A stretch of DNA of 26,307 nucleotides, taken from NCBI GenBank assembly GCA_014380825.1, contig JACMJD010000314.1, forward strand, positions 1 to 26,307, in the 5' to 3' direction. The notes under the pieces were generated by a model. It saw only the letters and a program-made list of their open reading frames with translations, had not been told where the DNA came from and searched no databases. The stretch comes from Phycisphaerae bacterium. Its GTDB lineage: Bacteria > Planctomycetota > Phycisphaerae > Tepidisphaerales > Tepidisphaeraceae. Position 1 is the first letter of the stretch. Each line of letters opens with the position of its first letter. Of the stretch, positions 7,307 through 15,579 are shown in pieces. The position numbers were made by a program, and so were the translations under genes.

Positions 7307-8067
7307 CGGTGCCCGCAAATGAACCACGCCTGGCTACTGATCAGCCCGCCAGACCACGCGAACGGCGTGAACCGCGTTTGCCGAATCGTGAACGATTCGC
7401 GCAATCGCTCGCGCAGCCGGCGCCAGTTAAATCCCTTGTGCGCGTGAAACGCACCATCCGGCGAAGAATACGCCGGCCGAACGATCTGCGTGTGACTCCC
7501 GGCAAACGTCATCTTCGTGATCTCGGCAACCGTGTATCGTTCCGAGCCGGCGTAGTCACCGAGCTTGCGCCAGCCCGCGATCCGCCGCATCATCTGCTTC
7601 AGCGGAAGGGTGGGCCCGATCTCGATCGGCACGCTGATGATGAGCGTTCCATCGGCGGCTAGGCATCGTCGCAAATCGCTCAGCACGATCGGCATGATTT
7701 CTTCAGTGACGTGCTCGAGCGTTTCCATGCAGGCGACCACGCGATAGCGCGCTTCGTTCGCTGGATCGTTCAGCGCCGACGTGTGAACGAATGAGACGTG
7801 CTTCAACGAAGCGAATCTCGCCGCGCAATCGGCATTCTGCTTTGCGTCCACGTCCGCGCCAACCGCGACCGGGAATTTGTCCGCGACCATCGCCAGGAAC
7901 GATCCGTCCCCGCAGCCGTAATCGAGCACGCTCGTGCCGACGAACGGTTCCACCAATCGGCACGCCATCCTGAATCGGCTGCCATGACTGAACGAGATAA
8001 TTCTGCTGCGGCAGCCAATCTGCTTCCTGGCGTAGTGACCTTCGGCGATGAGCGGTGACGTGTCCAT
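7303..8067 (-). CDS. Class I SAM-dependent methyltransferase
   Basis: 254-residue Rossmann-fold methyltransferase. Motif I, V-L-D-Y-G-C-G-D-G-S-F at about 47-57, binds S-adenosylmethionine. The acidic end of strand 2 is in V-G-A-D-V-D-A. The post-I block A-C-M-E-T-L-E-H-V resembles the C-x-E-V-L-E-H pattern of UbiE/COQ5-like and Methyltransf_11/23 enzymes. There is no membrane segment. In this context it probably methylates a sugar hydroxyl or a cap on the glycan (inference). The start is ATG 8067, one codon after a TTG that also reads in frame; it follows the previous gene's stop at 8079 by 11 bases. The end overlaps the next glycosyltransferase start by 4 bases. Confidence 0.88.
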   Translation of the reverse strand: MDTSPLIAEGHYARKQIGCRSRIISFSHGSRFRMACRLVEPFVGTSVLDYGCGDGSFLAMVADKFPVAVGADVDAKQNADCAARFASLKHVSFVHTSALNDPANEARYRVVACMETLEHVTEEIMPIVLSDLRRCLAADGTLIISVPIEIGPTLPLKQMMRRIAGWRKLGDYAGSERYTVAEITKMTFAGSHTQIVRPAYSSPDGAFHAHKGFNWRRLRERLRESFTIRQTRFTPFAWSGGLISSQAWFICGHR

Positions 8068-8078
8068 CAAGATTCAAC

Positions 8079-9173
8079 TTATCGTTTCATTTCATCTAAC
8101 AGATCGCCAATGAATTCGGTCGCCCGGCGAACTTGGGATTGCTCATCGAACTCCGGAACGGTTATCGGAATCGCGTCGCGCTTGGCCGCGATCTGTTCGC
8201 GCGTGATCGTGTTCAGCAATTCCGCCAGCGCCGAAACGTACGTGTCGCCCCACGGCAATTCACCTCGCAGCCGCCACATCCAGCCGACGTCCAGATCGTA
8301 CGCCATGGGCAATCGTCCGGTGACAATCGGCAAGCGGGCGGCGGCATATTCGCTGATTTTCGTCGTGTATCGGAAACTTCCAAGCCCATCGACGCTCTGC
8401 GGAAGACTGCCCACGTCCATGGCCGAGAGGTAATTCAACACGCTCGACCACGGCACTTCGCCGGGGAGAAAAATGCTTTTGCCGAGGCGATCGCCGGCGA
8501 GCGAACGCAATCGATCGAGCCCTGCGCCGCCGCCGACGATCAGCACTTTCACATCCGGGCGATTCACGCGCTCCATCGCGCGCACCAGTTCGTAGCCGTA
8601 GCAATAGCCGAGTCGCTTCGACCAGAACAACGATCCGGCGATTCCGATGACGATGTCGTCGTCAGCGATGTTCAGCTCGCGTCGAACACGCTCTCGCGCC
8701 GCGCCGCGCTGCTCGTCAGTCATCTCGACGAGCGACCACCCCGCCGCCGTCATCGCTCGCGGCGCGCCGAACGTCATCGCGCGGCCGACAAGATACGGCG
8801 TCCAGCCGATGAACCCGCTGCAAAATCGGCAAAGAATCCGTTCGTACACGGCGAACAGCGGCGCGAGCAAGATCGTTCGCGAACGAATGTACGGGCCGAC
8901 CGCGTCGCCACTGCTGACGACGTATCGCGTGCGAAAAAGAGCTCGCGCGATCAGACACGCCAGTCCCCCGGCAACGCCGGTCCCTTCCATTACGAACAGA
9001 TCCGGACGGCGTTGCTTCGCGATTTTCAGCAGCTCCCGAAAGCATCGCGCTTTGTGTTGTCGATCGAACGGAAAGATTTCCGGCGAGTGATGCCGCAGCA
9101 GTCCGCGCAGCCGCGCTTCTTCGTTGCTGCCGGCGCCCTTTGTCGAGAATCCGATGATGCGATGCGTGGCCAA
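8079..9173 (-). CDS. Glycosyltransferase, GT-B fold, divergent (no canonical E-x7-E)
   Basis: 364-residue protein beginning at TTG 9173, preceded by AAAGGGA at a good distance and 10 bases after the stop of the upstream gene. A reading frame continues upstream to 9260, but those residues are the out-of-frame image of the previous gene. The C-terminal half looks like a GT4-type donor domain: I-G-I-A-G-S-L-F-W-S-K-R-L-G-Y, then V-L-I-V-G-G-G-A-G-L-D-R-L and I-F-L-P-G-E-V-P-W-S-S-V. Where most GT4 enzymes have E-x7-E, this one reads S-V-D-G-L-G-S-F-R-Y-T-T-K-I-S-E-Y-A-A-A-R-L-P-I-V. The K-x-x-E-Y pattern followed by P-I-V is known in other GT-B subfamilies, so it may still be active. Substrate unknown. 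Confidence 0.8.
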   Translation of the reverse strand: MATHRIIGFSTKGAGSNEEARLRGLLRHHSPEIFPFDRQHKARCFRELLKIAKQRRPDLFVMEGTGVAGGLACLIARALFRTRYVVSSGDAVGPYIRSRTILLAPLFAVYERILCRFCSGFIGWTPYLVGRAMTFGAPRAMTAAGWSLVEMTDEQRGAARERVRRELNIADDDIVIGIAGSLFWSKRLGYCYGYELVRAMERVNRPDVKVLIVGGGAGLDRLRSLAGDRLGKSIFLPGEVPWSSVLNYLSAMDVGSLPQSVDGLGSFRYTTKISEYAAARLPIVTGRLPMAYDLDVGWMWRLRGELPWGDTYVSALAELLNTITREQIAAKRDAIPITVPEFDEQSQVRRATEFIGDLLDEMKR

Positions 9174-9183
9174 TCCATTCCCT

Positions 9184-10350
9184 TTACGATCGTGCCGAAG
9201 GCGTTGACCGCAGCTTCGAGATGATCTTGTCGATTCCGAAATGCTCGCAATAAAACGCACGCCCCCGCGCCGCCAGCGATCGCCGAAGCTCCGGCCGATC
9301 GATCAGCGACTGTACCGCGCGCGCGATCGCGTGCGGATGATTATCGGCAAGAAGCACGGCGCCGGAAGACTCCCAGATCGACTCCGTGCCCGGCCCGCGC
9401 GTGCTGACGCTCGCGACGCCCAGCGCCAGGCCCGCCATGAAGCTGGTGCGGCGCGTGGTCAGGCCATCCGGATATGGCTGGAGTAGCGCATCGCACGCGG
9501 CCAAGTGATCGACCACAGCCTGCGCATCAAGGCCAAAGATCGGGCTGACGCGCGGTGCAATGTAAGGTTCAGCGCGCCTCAGGCCTTCAACGAAGGCTTC
9601 GCCGCCGCGGCCGATCAGCAACACCCGGATCCGCTCATCCGCCGCAAGCGTGGCCAGCACAGCGCCGTGCAGACCCGGCACCAAGTTGGCCGGGAATCCT
9701 CCAAAGTGACCGACCAGAAATGGCTGCGCAACGCTTGCATGTCGCGCTCGCACCGCACCGATCGCACCGGGAGTGACAGCGGTGGGCATGTTCGTCGGCA
9801 GCGGCAGAAGCTCGATGCCTTTCGATGCCGGCATCATCGGCCGAAGCAGCGTCTCCCACGCCGTCGTCGAGACAAAAATGCGGGACGCGGCCCGGACCAG
9901 AACGAATGCCATCGCGCGATGCATTAGCCCCAGAACATTGTGCTTGAAGGGTTGCCCCACCGCGATCGGCGACGCCACTTCATGAAACATCACATCGATC
10001 GGATGATCGCGCTGTGCGGCGAGCCACGCGCACAGTCCGACGTTCATCGCGCGATAGCCGAAGGCGTGCGGAACATACTGAACGACGATTCGCGTGAAGT
10101 TCGGCAGCGCCTCCACCGCGCGGCGAACCTCCGCGAGCCCGCGCGGGCCGAATGAATCGAGGATGCGATGCACGAAAACACCATTATCCTGCACTTGGAG
10201 TTGTTCACCTTGCTGGATCGGCGGCGCGAAAATGTGAACCTCATCGCCGCATTTGACGAGTTCGATCGCGACCCGCCGCGTGTAGTCGCTCACGCCGCCC
10301 GGATCGGGTGGGTATTCGCCGGTCAACATTGCCCAGCACAATCCGCTCAT
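9184..10350 (-). CDS. Glycosyltransferase, GT-B fold, variant GT4
   Basis: 388-residue transferase. The N terminus contains G-E-Y-P-P-D-P-G-G-V-S-D-Y at about 11-23, the glycine-rich acceptor-side loop of GT4 enzymes. The donor domain starts near F-L-V-G-H-F-G-G-F-P-A-N (211-222). In place of E-x7-E it carries Q-P-Y-P-D-G-L-T-T-R-R-T-S at 291-303, a pattern I recognise from a GT4 subgroup in which the first acidic residue is Asp and the second is replaced. The start ATG 10350 overlaps the previous SDR stop by 4 bases (ATGA), and GGGG lies 8 bases upstream. The sequence does not show the donor sugar. Confidence 0.88.
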   Translation of the reverse strand: MSGLCWAMLTGEYPPDPGGVSDYTRRVAIELVKCGDEVHIFAPPIQQGEQLQVQDNGVFVHRILDSFGPRGLAEVRRAVEALPNFTRIVVQYVPHAFGYRAMNVGLCAWLAAQRDHPIDVMFHEVASPIAVGQPFKHNVLGLMHRAMAFVLVRAASRIFVSTTAWETLLRPMMPASKGIELLPLPTNMPTAVTPGAIGAVRARHASVAQPFLVGHFGGFPANLVPGLHGAVLATLAADERIRVLLIGRGGEAFVEGLRRAEPYIAPRVSPIFGLDAQAVVDHLAACDALLQPYPDGLTTRRTSFMAGLALGVASVSTRGPGTESIWESSGAVLLADNHPHAIARAVQSLIDRPELRRSLAARGRAFYCEHFGIDKIISKLRSTPSARS

Positions 10351-11393
10351 CCAGTACGCCCCACTGTCGCCATGCCCGAATCGAGGTCGATTGACGGTTG
10401 ATAGTTCAGGACGCTACGTGCCTTGTCGATGCGGAAGACCGCTTTGCTCGCAAACTTGTCGATCGATTCGTCGGCGAGCGGAAAGAGGATCGGTCGACCA
10501 AAGAGTTTTCGCTTCGACCATCGGGTAACTCGCGCGATGAGCGAACGATCGTTCAGCTCACGCGAGATCCGCTTCGCCTCCGCCACGGAAACCCTCACGT
10601 TGGCGGCCCGACCGGCCAGCGTCTGGAGTCTGTCGAAATAAACTCTCCACGAAACAGGCTGGCCGTCGGTGATGAGAATGCATTCGCCACAGACGTTTGA
10701 CGCGGCTACCGCCAGGAGAATCGCGCGGACGACATCATCAACATGCACCATGTTCGCCATCCCATTTCCGCCATTCACGAGCAGGATGTCGCCCCGCTTC
10801 ATCATCTCCAGTAGCGCGCCGCTCCACCATCCGCCGGCGTGACCGTACACGTTGGCGGGCTGAAGGACCACGGTTTCGATTTTCGCCGCGCTGTCGGAGA
10901 CGAGTTGCTCGATTGCGATCTTCGATCGGACATACGGATTGGTCGATTGACTTCGCGGCGAGGTTTCATCAATCGTTCCATCGGGCGGCACAATGTAGAC
11001 GGAAATTGAACTGAGCTGCACGAAACGGCGAACACCCGCACCAATGGATTCACGCAACAACTCTTGCGTCGCTTCGAGATCGTGCCTCGCGCGCGTTCTC
11101 TCGTCGGGATGATCGGACTTCGCGCAATGAATGATCCCGTCGCAGCCACGAAGATTCGCGCGATAAGTCTCAGCCGAATCCAAATCCCCCAATACCGCCT
11201 CGCAGCGCTCCAGTGGCTGTGAACGGGTTCGCACGGTGCGCGACAAGCATCGCACCGCAGCATTAGCGGCCAGCAATGTCGGCACCAGGTGTCGGCCGAC
11301 GTATCCGCTGGCGCCGGTGATGAAGAACGTTTTACCCGATAGGTCCTGCACCAGATGCCCCGTCGCCTTTGGCCCGCCATCAACCCGCAACAA
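10347..11393 (-). CDS. NAD-dependent epimerase/dehydratase (extended SDR)
   Basis: Up to 348 residues. The Rossmann motif F-F-I-T-G-A-S-G-Y-V-G-R-H-L is at about 22-35, S-S-I-S-V-Y in the active-site strand and Y-V-R-S-K is the catalytic Y-x3-K. It probably modifies a nucleotide sugar, as a 4-epimerase, dehydratase or reductase; sequence alone does not decide. The C-terminal portion contains F-G-R-P-I-L-F-P followed by R-I-D-K-A-R-S-V-L-N-Y-Q-P, the usual substrate-closing end of this family. The start is uncertain. TTG 11393 overlaps the upstream glycosyltransferase by 14 bases, TTG 11390 has GAAG 6 bases before it, and GTG 11354 is the shortest start that keeps the whole Rossmann fold. The stop overlaps the next start as ATGA. 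Confidence 0.87.
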   Translation of the reverse strand: MLRVDGGPKATGHLVQDLSGKTFFITGASGYVGRHLVPTLLAANAAVRCLSRTVRTRSQPLERCEAVLGDLDSAETYRANLRGCDGIIHCAKSDHPDERTRARHDLEATQELLRESIGAGVRRFVQLSSISVYIVPPDGTIDETSPRSQSTNPYVRSKIAIEQLVSDSAAKIETVVLQPANVYGHAGGWWSGALLEMMKRGDILLVNGGNGMANMVHVDDVVRAILLAVAASNVCGECILITDGQPVSWRVYFDRLQTLAGRAANVRVSVAEAKRISRELNDRSLIARVTRWSKRKLFGRPILFPLADESIDKFASKAVFRIDKARSVLNYQPSIDLDSGMATVGRTG

Positions 11394-12570
11394 TTTCTTC
11401 GTACAGCTTGCGCACGCGTTGGCCGTACTGTTCGTAACCCAGATGCGACACGCTCCCCGGCGCGGCGGCGCTCATCCTTCTCAACAGATGACGATCATTC
11501 GCCAGCAACGACATCCGATCGGCCAGCGCGGACACGTCGCGGCTTTCGACGACAAACCCATTCACGCCGTCTTCGATCAGCTCCGCTGCCCCGGATTGTC
11601 GCGTCGCGATCACCGGCCGGCCACTGGCGAGCGCCTGCGGAATCACCAGGCCATAGCCATCTTCCAACGCCGAGTGCACCAGTACGCTCGCGGCGCCGTA
11701 GCTCTGCTCAACCGGCGCGCTCATCACATCCATGTGAGCCTGTCGCACCTGTGGCAGACGGGATTGAAATGACTCCAACATCTGCTTCGACCACCGATCA
11801 CCGGTACCGCCGATCACCGTGATTAGCGAATTGGGCAACGCAGCCCGCTCGAACGCCTCCAGCGCGTAATGCACGCCCTTGCGCGGTTCCACCGACGAAA
11901 CCACGAGCACGCGAAACGGATCCGGATCATCCTCCGCGATCGGCACGGGATAAAAATGATCCAAATCAATTCCGATCTGAACGACCGAAATCTTCCGCTC
12001 CGGCACGCCGCGCTCGAGAAATGTCTCGCGAGCGAAGCTCGAACAAACACGAACGCGATCGGCCATCTCGATTTCTCGTCGGCTCCGATCGAGCATGCGG
12101 CGGTGCATTCGCGTTGGCCCGCTGAAGCCGATGCGCGATTGCTCGTCGCGGACGATGCGTTCCATGTGCTCCGGGTGCGTGTTCAGACAGGTCAACACGC
12201 GTTTCGTTCGCTTGCCGGACACCGCTTCGAACGTCCGACAGCATTGACCGCACACGCCATCAAACAGATCAACATCCGGCACGACTCGCGCCGCGCGAGC
12301 ATCGAAATCGACATCCGAGAGCAGATTCAGCCAATCACCCCGACCCCGCAACACCGGGATGCCCGAGACAAAATCGAACAGGCGGCGACGGTTTGTTCCT
12401 TCGAACTTCAGGTTGATGCACTGAGCGTGCTTCGCCTGCGCGGATCGACTGACAATGGCAGCCGTCTGATCGCCGGCATCGAGCGCGCGAACCATGCCGC
12501 GCAAAAATTCGCCTTGCCCGCCCTTGCCCATCCATGCGTTGGCGGCGAACGCGATCGACCGCGCGCTCAT
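11380..12570 (-). CDS. Glycosyltransferase, GT-B fold, family 4-like
   Basis: 396-residue transferase. An N-terminal G-K-G-G-Q-G-E-F loop (about 16-23) replaces the usual G-G-x-E. The donor domain has V-V-S-S-V-E-P-R-K-G-V-H-Y (E-P-R-K-G donor phosphate loop). The E-x7-E region reads S-A-L-E-D-G-Y-G-L-V-I-P-Q-A-L-A-S-G, so the first acid is Asp and the second is Gln rather than Glu. This D/Q variant is found in some GT4 enzymes and is not by itself evidence of inactivation. A cysteine-rich patch, C-G-Q-C-C-R, and a separate C-L-N-T-H-P lie in the N-terminal domain. ATG 12570 overlaps the upstream SDR stop by 4 bases. Confidence 0.89.
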   Translation of the reverse strand: MSARSIAFAANAWMGKGGQGEFLRGMVRALDAGDQTAAIVSRSAQAKHAQCINLKFEGTNRRRLFDFVSGIPVLRGRGDWLNLLSDVDFDARAARVVPDVDLFDGVCGQCCRTFEAVSGKRTKRVLTCLNTHPEHMERIVRDEQSRIGFSGPTRMHRRMLDRSRREIEMADRVRVCSSFARETFLERGVPERKISVVQIGIDLDHFYPVPIAEDDPDPFRVLVVSSVEPRKGVHYALEAFERAALPNSLITVIGGTGDRWSKQMLESFQSRLPQVRQAHMDVMSAPVEQSYGAASVLVHSALEDGYGLVIPQALASGRPVIATRQSGAAELIEDGVNGFVVESRDVSALADRMSLLANDRHLLRRMSAAAPGSVSHLGYEQYGQRVRKLYEEIVAG

Positions 12571-13562
12571 GATGGGCTCGCCGGCAGTCGGGTGCGAAAT
12601 TCCTGAATGACATCATTTACAATCGCCGCTAAATCGCGTTTCGGTCGGTAGTCCAACAGCTTCTTCGCTCGATCCAGGCTCGGCACTCGGCGGCGCATGT
12701 CTTCGAAGCCTTCGCCGTACGCTTCGGTGTACGGGATGTGCTCGATCGCGCTCTTGCTGTTCGCCAGCTTGATGGTGAGTTTCGCCAGATCGTTAATCGA
12801 TACTTCCGCGTCGCTGCCAAGGTTGATGACCTGCCCGAAGCAATCGGGCGATTCCAGCGCTCGGGCGAGCGCGTCGACAACATCCAGCACGTGCGCGAAG
12901 CAGCGAGTCTGCTCGCCGTCGCCGTGTACCGCGATCGGTTCGCCGCGCAGCGCGGCCTGCACGAATCGTGGGACGACCATCCCGTACTGCCCGGTTTGTC
13001 TCGGTCCGACCGTATTGAACAACCGCGTGATGACGACCGGCAGGCGCGTCTCGCGCCAGTGCGCCAGCGCGAGGAATTCATCCAGCGCTTTGGCGCAAGC
13101 GTACGCCCAGCGATGTTTGCTGGTGGCGCCAGTCAACACGTCGTCCTCTTCCCGAAACGGCACGGCCACGCCTTTACCGTACACTTCGGATGTGCTGGTC
13201 AGCAGCACGCGCTTGCGATATCGCGCGCAAAATCGCAGCACCACTTCCGTGCCGTTAAAAATCGTCTGAATCGTTTTGACCGGCTGCTCCATCACCAGCT
13301 TCACGCCCACCGCGCTGGCCAGGTGATACACGCGATCGGAATCGCGAATGAGCTCTTCGACCAGCGGCTCATTGAGCACCGAATCGATCAGCAGGCGAAC
13401 GCGCTTGTCGTCTTGAAGATGCGCGACATTCGAATATCGCCCGGTCGACAGATCGTCCAAGATGGTGACATGACACCCGTCGGCCAACAGTCGCTCGGCC
13501 AGGTGCGACCCAATAAACCCGGCGCCGCCGGTGATGATGACTTTTTTCGCCAGTTCAGGCAC
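12567..13562 (-). CDS. NAD-dependent nucleotide-sugar epimerase/dehydratase/decarboxylase-like SDR
   Basis: 331-residue extended SDR from GTG 13562. K-K-V-I-I-T-G-G-A-G-F-I-G-S-H-L is the NAD-binding N terminus; L-T-S-T-S-E-V-Y-G and Y-A-C-A-K supply the catalytic Thr/Ser, Glu and Tyr/Lys positions. R-L-F-N-T-V-G-P-R-Q-T-G-Q-Y-G-M-V-V-P-R-F is similar to the substrate-binding block of UDP-glucuronate decarboxylases, UDP-glucose/glucuronate 4-epimerases and dTDP-glucose dehydratases, so the exact reaction stays open. The start was chosen because GGAGA lies 8 bases upstream and the gene then overlaps the previous glycosyltransferase stop by only 8 bases; a frame open back to 13601 would add 13 arginine-rich residues. 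The stop overlaps the next glycosyltransferase start by 4 bases. Confidence 0.9.
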   Translation of the reverse strand: MPELAKKVIITGGAGFIGSHLAERLLADGCHVTILDDLSTGRYSNVAHLQDDKRVRLLIDSVLNEPLVEELIRDSDRVYHLASAVGVKLVMEQPVKTIQTIFNGTEVVLRFCARYRKRVLLTSTSEVYGKGVAVPFREEDDVLTGATSKHRWAYACAKALDEFLALAHWRETRLPVVITRLFNTVGPRQTGQYGMVVPRFVQAALRGEPIAVHGDGEQTRCFAHVLDVVDALARALESPDCFGQVINLGSDAEVSINDLAKLTIKLANSKSAIEHIPYTEAYGEGFEDMRRRVPSLDRAKKLLDYRPKRDLAAIVNDVIQEFRTRLPASPS

Positions 13563-14880
13563 GCGCGGATTCTCCGGTCGCCGTCGAGTGAATCGTATCA
13601 CAATTTGGCCGGCCCTGTCGTTCGGCCAGCACCCTGTCGAACAGTGCGGTCAGCTCCTGCAAATGACTCCCGCGGCTAAACCGCTGCGCCATCTCGAACG
13701 CGCCCTTTTGCAACCGCGCGTACGTCGAAGAATCGCGCAAGCACGCGACGATCGCGCTGGCCAGCCCCGCCGCGGTTGGGGGTTCGCCGGGCGCGAGATA
13801 TCCGTTCACGCCGTCAACCAGCCAACTGCCAACGCCGCCCACCGCAAACGCCGCCACCGGAATCCCCCGATGCCCCGCCTCCGGACCGACCAACCCAAAC
13901 GGTTCCGGCCAAACACTTGGAACGACGACGAGATCGGTGCGCTCGAGAAACTCGCCAACGCGTTGTCGATCAACCCAGCCGGCAAATTCAAACTCGACTT
14001 GATTGTTCCGCGCTTGAACGCGGCTCGCCTGCGATTGCAGGCGCCGTCGCATCGGTCCGTCGCCGACGATGCTGACTTCCAGCCGCCGCCCCAGCACGCG
14101 CGCTGCAATCGGCGCGGCGTCGATCAGCAGATGAATGCCTTTGTTCCCGTCGACGCGCCCGGTGAAGGTGATCTGCAGCGGTCCGTCAGGAGTTATCCCG
14201 CGCGATGTCCGCCGCGCTGTTGCATCGTCGATCACCGGCAACGACGCGCCGTTCGGTCGCGGACGCAGCGTGGGTTGGTCCGGCGAGTAATAAACAAACC
14301 GATGAAGACGGCTCAGATCGATTCCGTGCTTCGCGTATTCGCTGTACATGTGAAACGAGTGCGTGACGATCGCGTCGCATCGTCGCAATGACCGCAAGCG
14401 GCGGCTTTGCTGCACATACATCCGCGCCATCGTGATCGGGTTCAGCCCGCCGCAGCGACGCGGGAAGTAGTATGCCAGACACGAAGGTCCGAACGGTTTC
14501 GAGCACGGCCGCAGGACCGGCGCGGCGAAGCGCTTCGATCCGGAAATGCAGGTTCCGTGATAGTTGTGCACGAAGAAGACGGAAGGCGCCAGCGCCAGCA
14601 CGTCCGCTTCCAGCACCGGATCGTTCAACCCATGCCCGTAAACCAGATCCGGCCGCCAGTCGAGGACCCGCTGCAAAATCTGCGAGTGCGTGGCGCGCCG
14701 AAGTGAGAACAGTTCAATTGGCCGATCGCGCAACAGCGATTCCCGCCCCGCCTCGGCTTCCAACTCGCACACCATCGCCAGCTCATGCCCGCGCTCGATG
14801 AGCGCGGGAATGATATCGCTGAGGTAAGTCTCAACGCCGCCGATGCGCTGGGTGGTGAGGGTGGCGAGGAGGATCTTCAT
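13555..14880 (-). CDS. Glycosyltransferase, GT-B fold, family 4-like
   Basis: 441-residue transferase. It starts M-K-I-L-L-A-T-L-T-T-Q-R-I-G-G-V-E-T-Y, an ideal GT4 N terminus with the G-G-V-E acceptor loop. The donor domain has T-F-T-G-R-V-D-G-N-K-G-I-H-L-L and W-P-E-P-F-G-L-V-G-P-E-A, which carries the E-x7-E pair. The inserted middle section (about 100-190) is cysteine-containing (G-T-C-I-S-G, R-P-C-S-K-P, P-S-C-L, R-R-C-G-G), a pattern seen in some GT4 enzymes and possibly a metal-binding or structural insert. ATG 14880 overlaps the upstream methyltransferase stop by 4 bases; the frame's extension to 14961 is the shadow of that gene. No membrane segment. Confidence 0.9.
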   Translation of the reverse strand: MKILLATLTTQRIGGVETYLSDIIPALIERGHELAMVCELEAEAGRESLLRDRPIELFSLRRATHSQILQRVLDWRPDLVYGHGLNDPVLEADVLALAPSVFFVHNYHGTCISGSKRFAAPVLRPCSKPFGPSCLAYYFPRRCGGLNPITMARMYVQQSRRLRSLRRCDAIVTHSFHMYSEYAKHGIDLSRLHRFVYYSPDQPTLRPRPNGASLPVIDDATARRTSRGITPDGPLQITFTGRVDGNKGIHLLIDAAPIAARVLGRRLEVSIVGDGPMRRRLQSQASRVQARNNQVEFEFAGWVDRQRVGEFLERTDLVVVPSVWPEPFGLVGPEAGHRGIPVAAFAVGGVGSWLVDGVNGYLAPGEPPTAAGLASAIVACLRDSSTYARLQKGAFEMAQRFSRGSHLQELTALFDRVLAERQGRPNCDTIHSTATGESARA

Positions 14881-15569
14881 GCAGCCTCGTTGACGCACAA
14901 CAGCAACAAATCCATGGGTGGGCCGAGACGGAGGTGTCGATCGGCATATGACAGCGTCCACAAAACTGGCCTAGGAATCCACGGAACAACACGCCACCAC
15001 TTCATAATGAACCTGAAAAAGCCGAACATGCAATGTCGTGTCAGCAATACGCGCAGCCCCGCATCGCAAAGAAGGCTTCCCAGTTCAGAGGCGAGATATC
15101 CCTCGCGCACGTGTGCGGGGTCGAATGCTGCCGGAGGCGTCGGCACGGTGATCAATATATGTCCGCCGGGCGCAGTGACGCGCACGATTTCAGCAATCGC
15201 GCGACGATCATCCTCAATGTGCTCCAGAACCTCGGAGCAAATCACCAGATTTGCCCAGCCGGACTGCAGCGGGAGCGACGTGAGAGTTCCGGCCACGTGC
15301 ATCTGCCGTTCGTCAAGCTTCCGTGGGTTTCGCACCGCGTACGCCGGATCCAACTCGATCACCGTACCGTTGCAAGTAAGCTTCAAGAGCAATGGCGAGT
15401 ACAGCCCTTCACCTGAACCGGCATTCAATACCTGCAGTCGCGAGTGGCGTGAAAACGTGAGGCTATCCAGCATGTTGGCCACGATTGGAGCCTGAACGAT
15501 CGCGCGCGCCTGATCCGGCCAACCGGTCCGAAAAGGGTTGAGCAAATGCCGCAAGATGCGACGAGACAT
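14877..15569 (-). CDS. Class I SAM-dependent methyltransferase
   Basis: About 230 residues. Motif I is L-Q-V-L-N-A-G-S-G-E-G-L-Y, with V-I-E-L-D-P supplying the acidic strand-2 end, and I-C-S-E-V-L-E-H-I-E-D-D-R-R-A-I-A-E-I is the post-I block of the Methyltransf_11 family. A-P-G-G-H-I-L-I-T-V-P is the usual strand 5 after it. A slightly hydrophobic F-G-F-F-R-F-I-M-K-W-W region near residue 190 could dock on the membrane. ATG 15569 starts 10 bases after the stop of the glycosyltransferase upstream; ATG 15590 would overlap that gene, and I saw no ribosome-binding site for it. Base composition here begins to fall compared with the genes to the left. Probably modifies the glycan or a sugar precursor (inference). 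Confidence 0.85.
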   Translation of the reverse strand: MSRRILRHLLNPFRTGWPDQARAIVQAPIVANMLDSLTFSRHSRLQVLNAGSGEGLYSPLLLKLTCNGTVIELDPAYAVRNPRKLDERQMHVAGTLTSLPLQSGWANLVICSEVLEHIEDDRRAIAEIVRVTAPGGHILITVPTPPAAFDPAHVREGYLASELGSLLCDAGLRVLLTRHCMFGFFRFIMKWWRVVPWIPRPVLWTLSYADRHLRLGPPMDLLLLCVNEAA

Positions 15570-15579
15570 GCTGCCTGCG

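Noticed and set aside
8133..9224. 363-codon plus-strand open frame
   Set aside because: Shadow of the divergent glycosyltransferase; no recognisable motif.
12738..13679. 313-codon plus-strand open frame
   Set aside because: Antisense to the second SDR; composition typical of a shadow frame.
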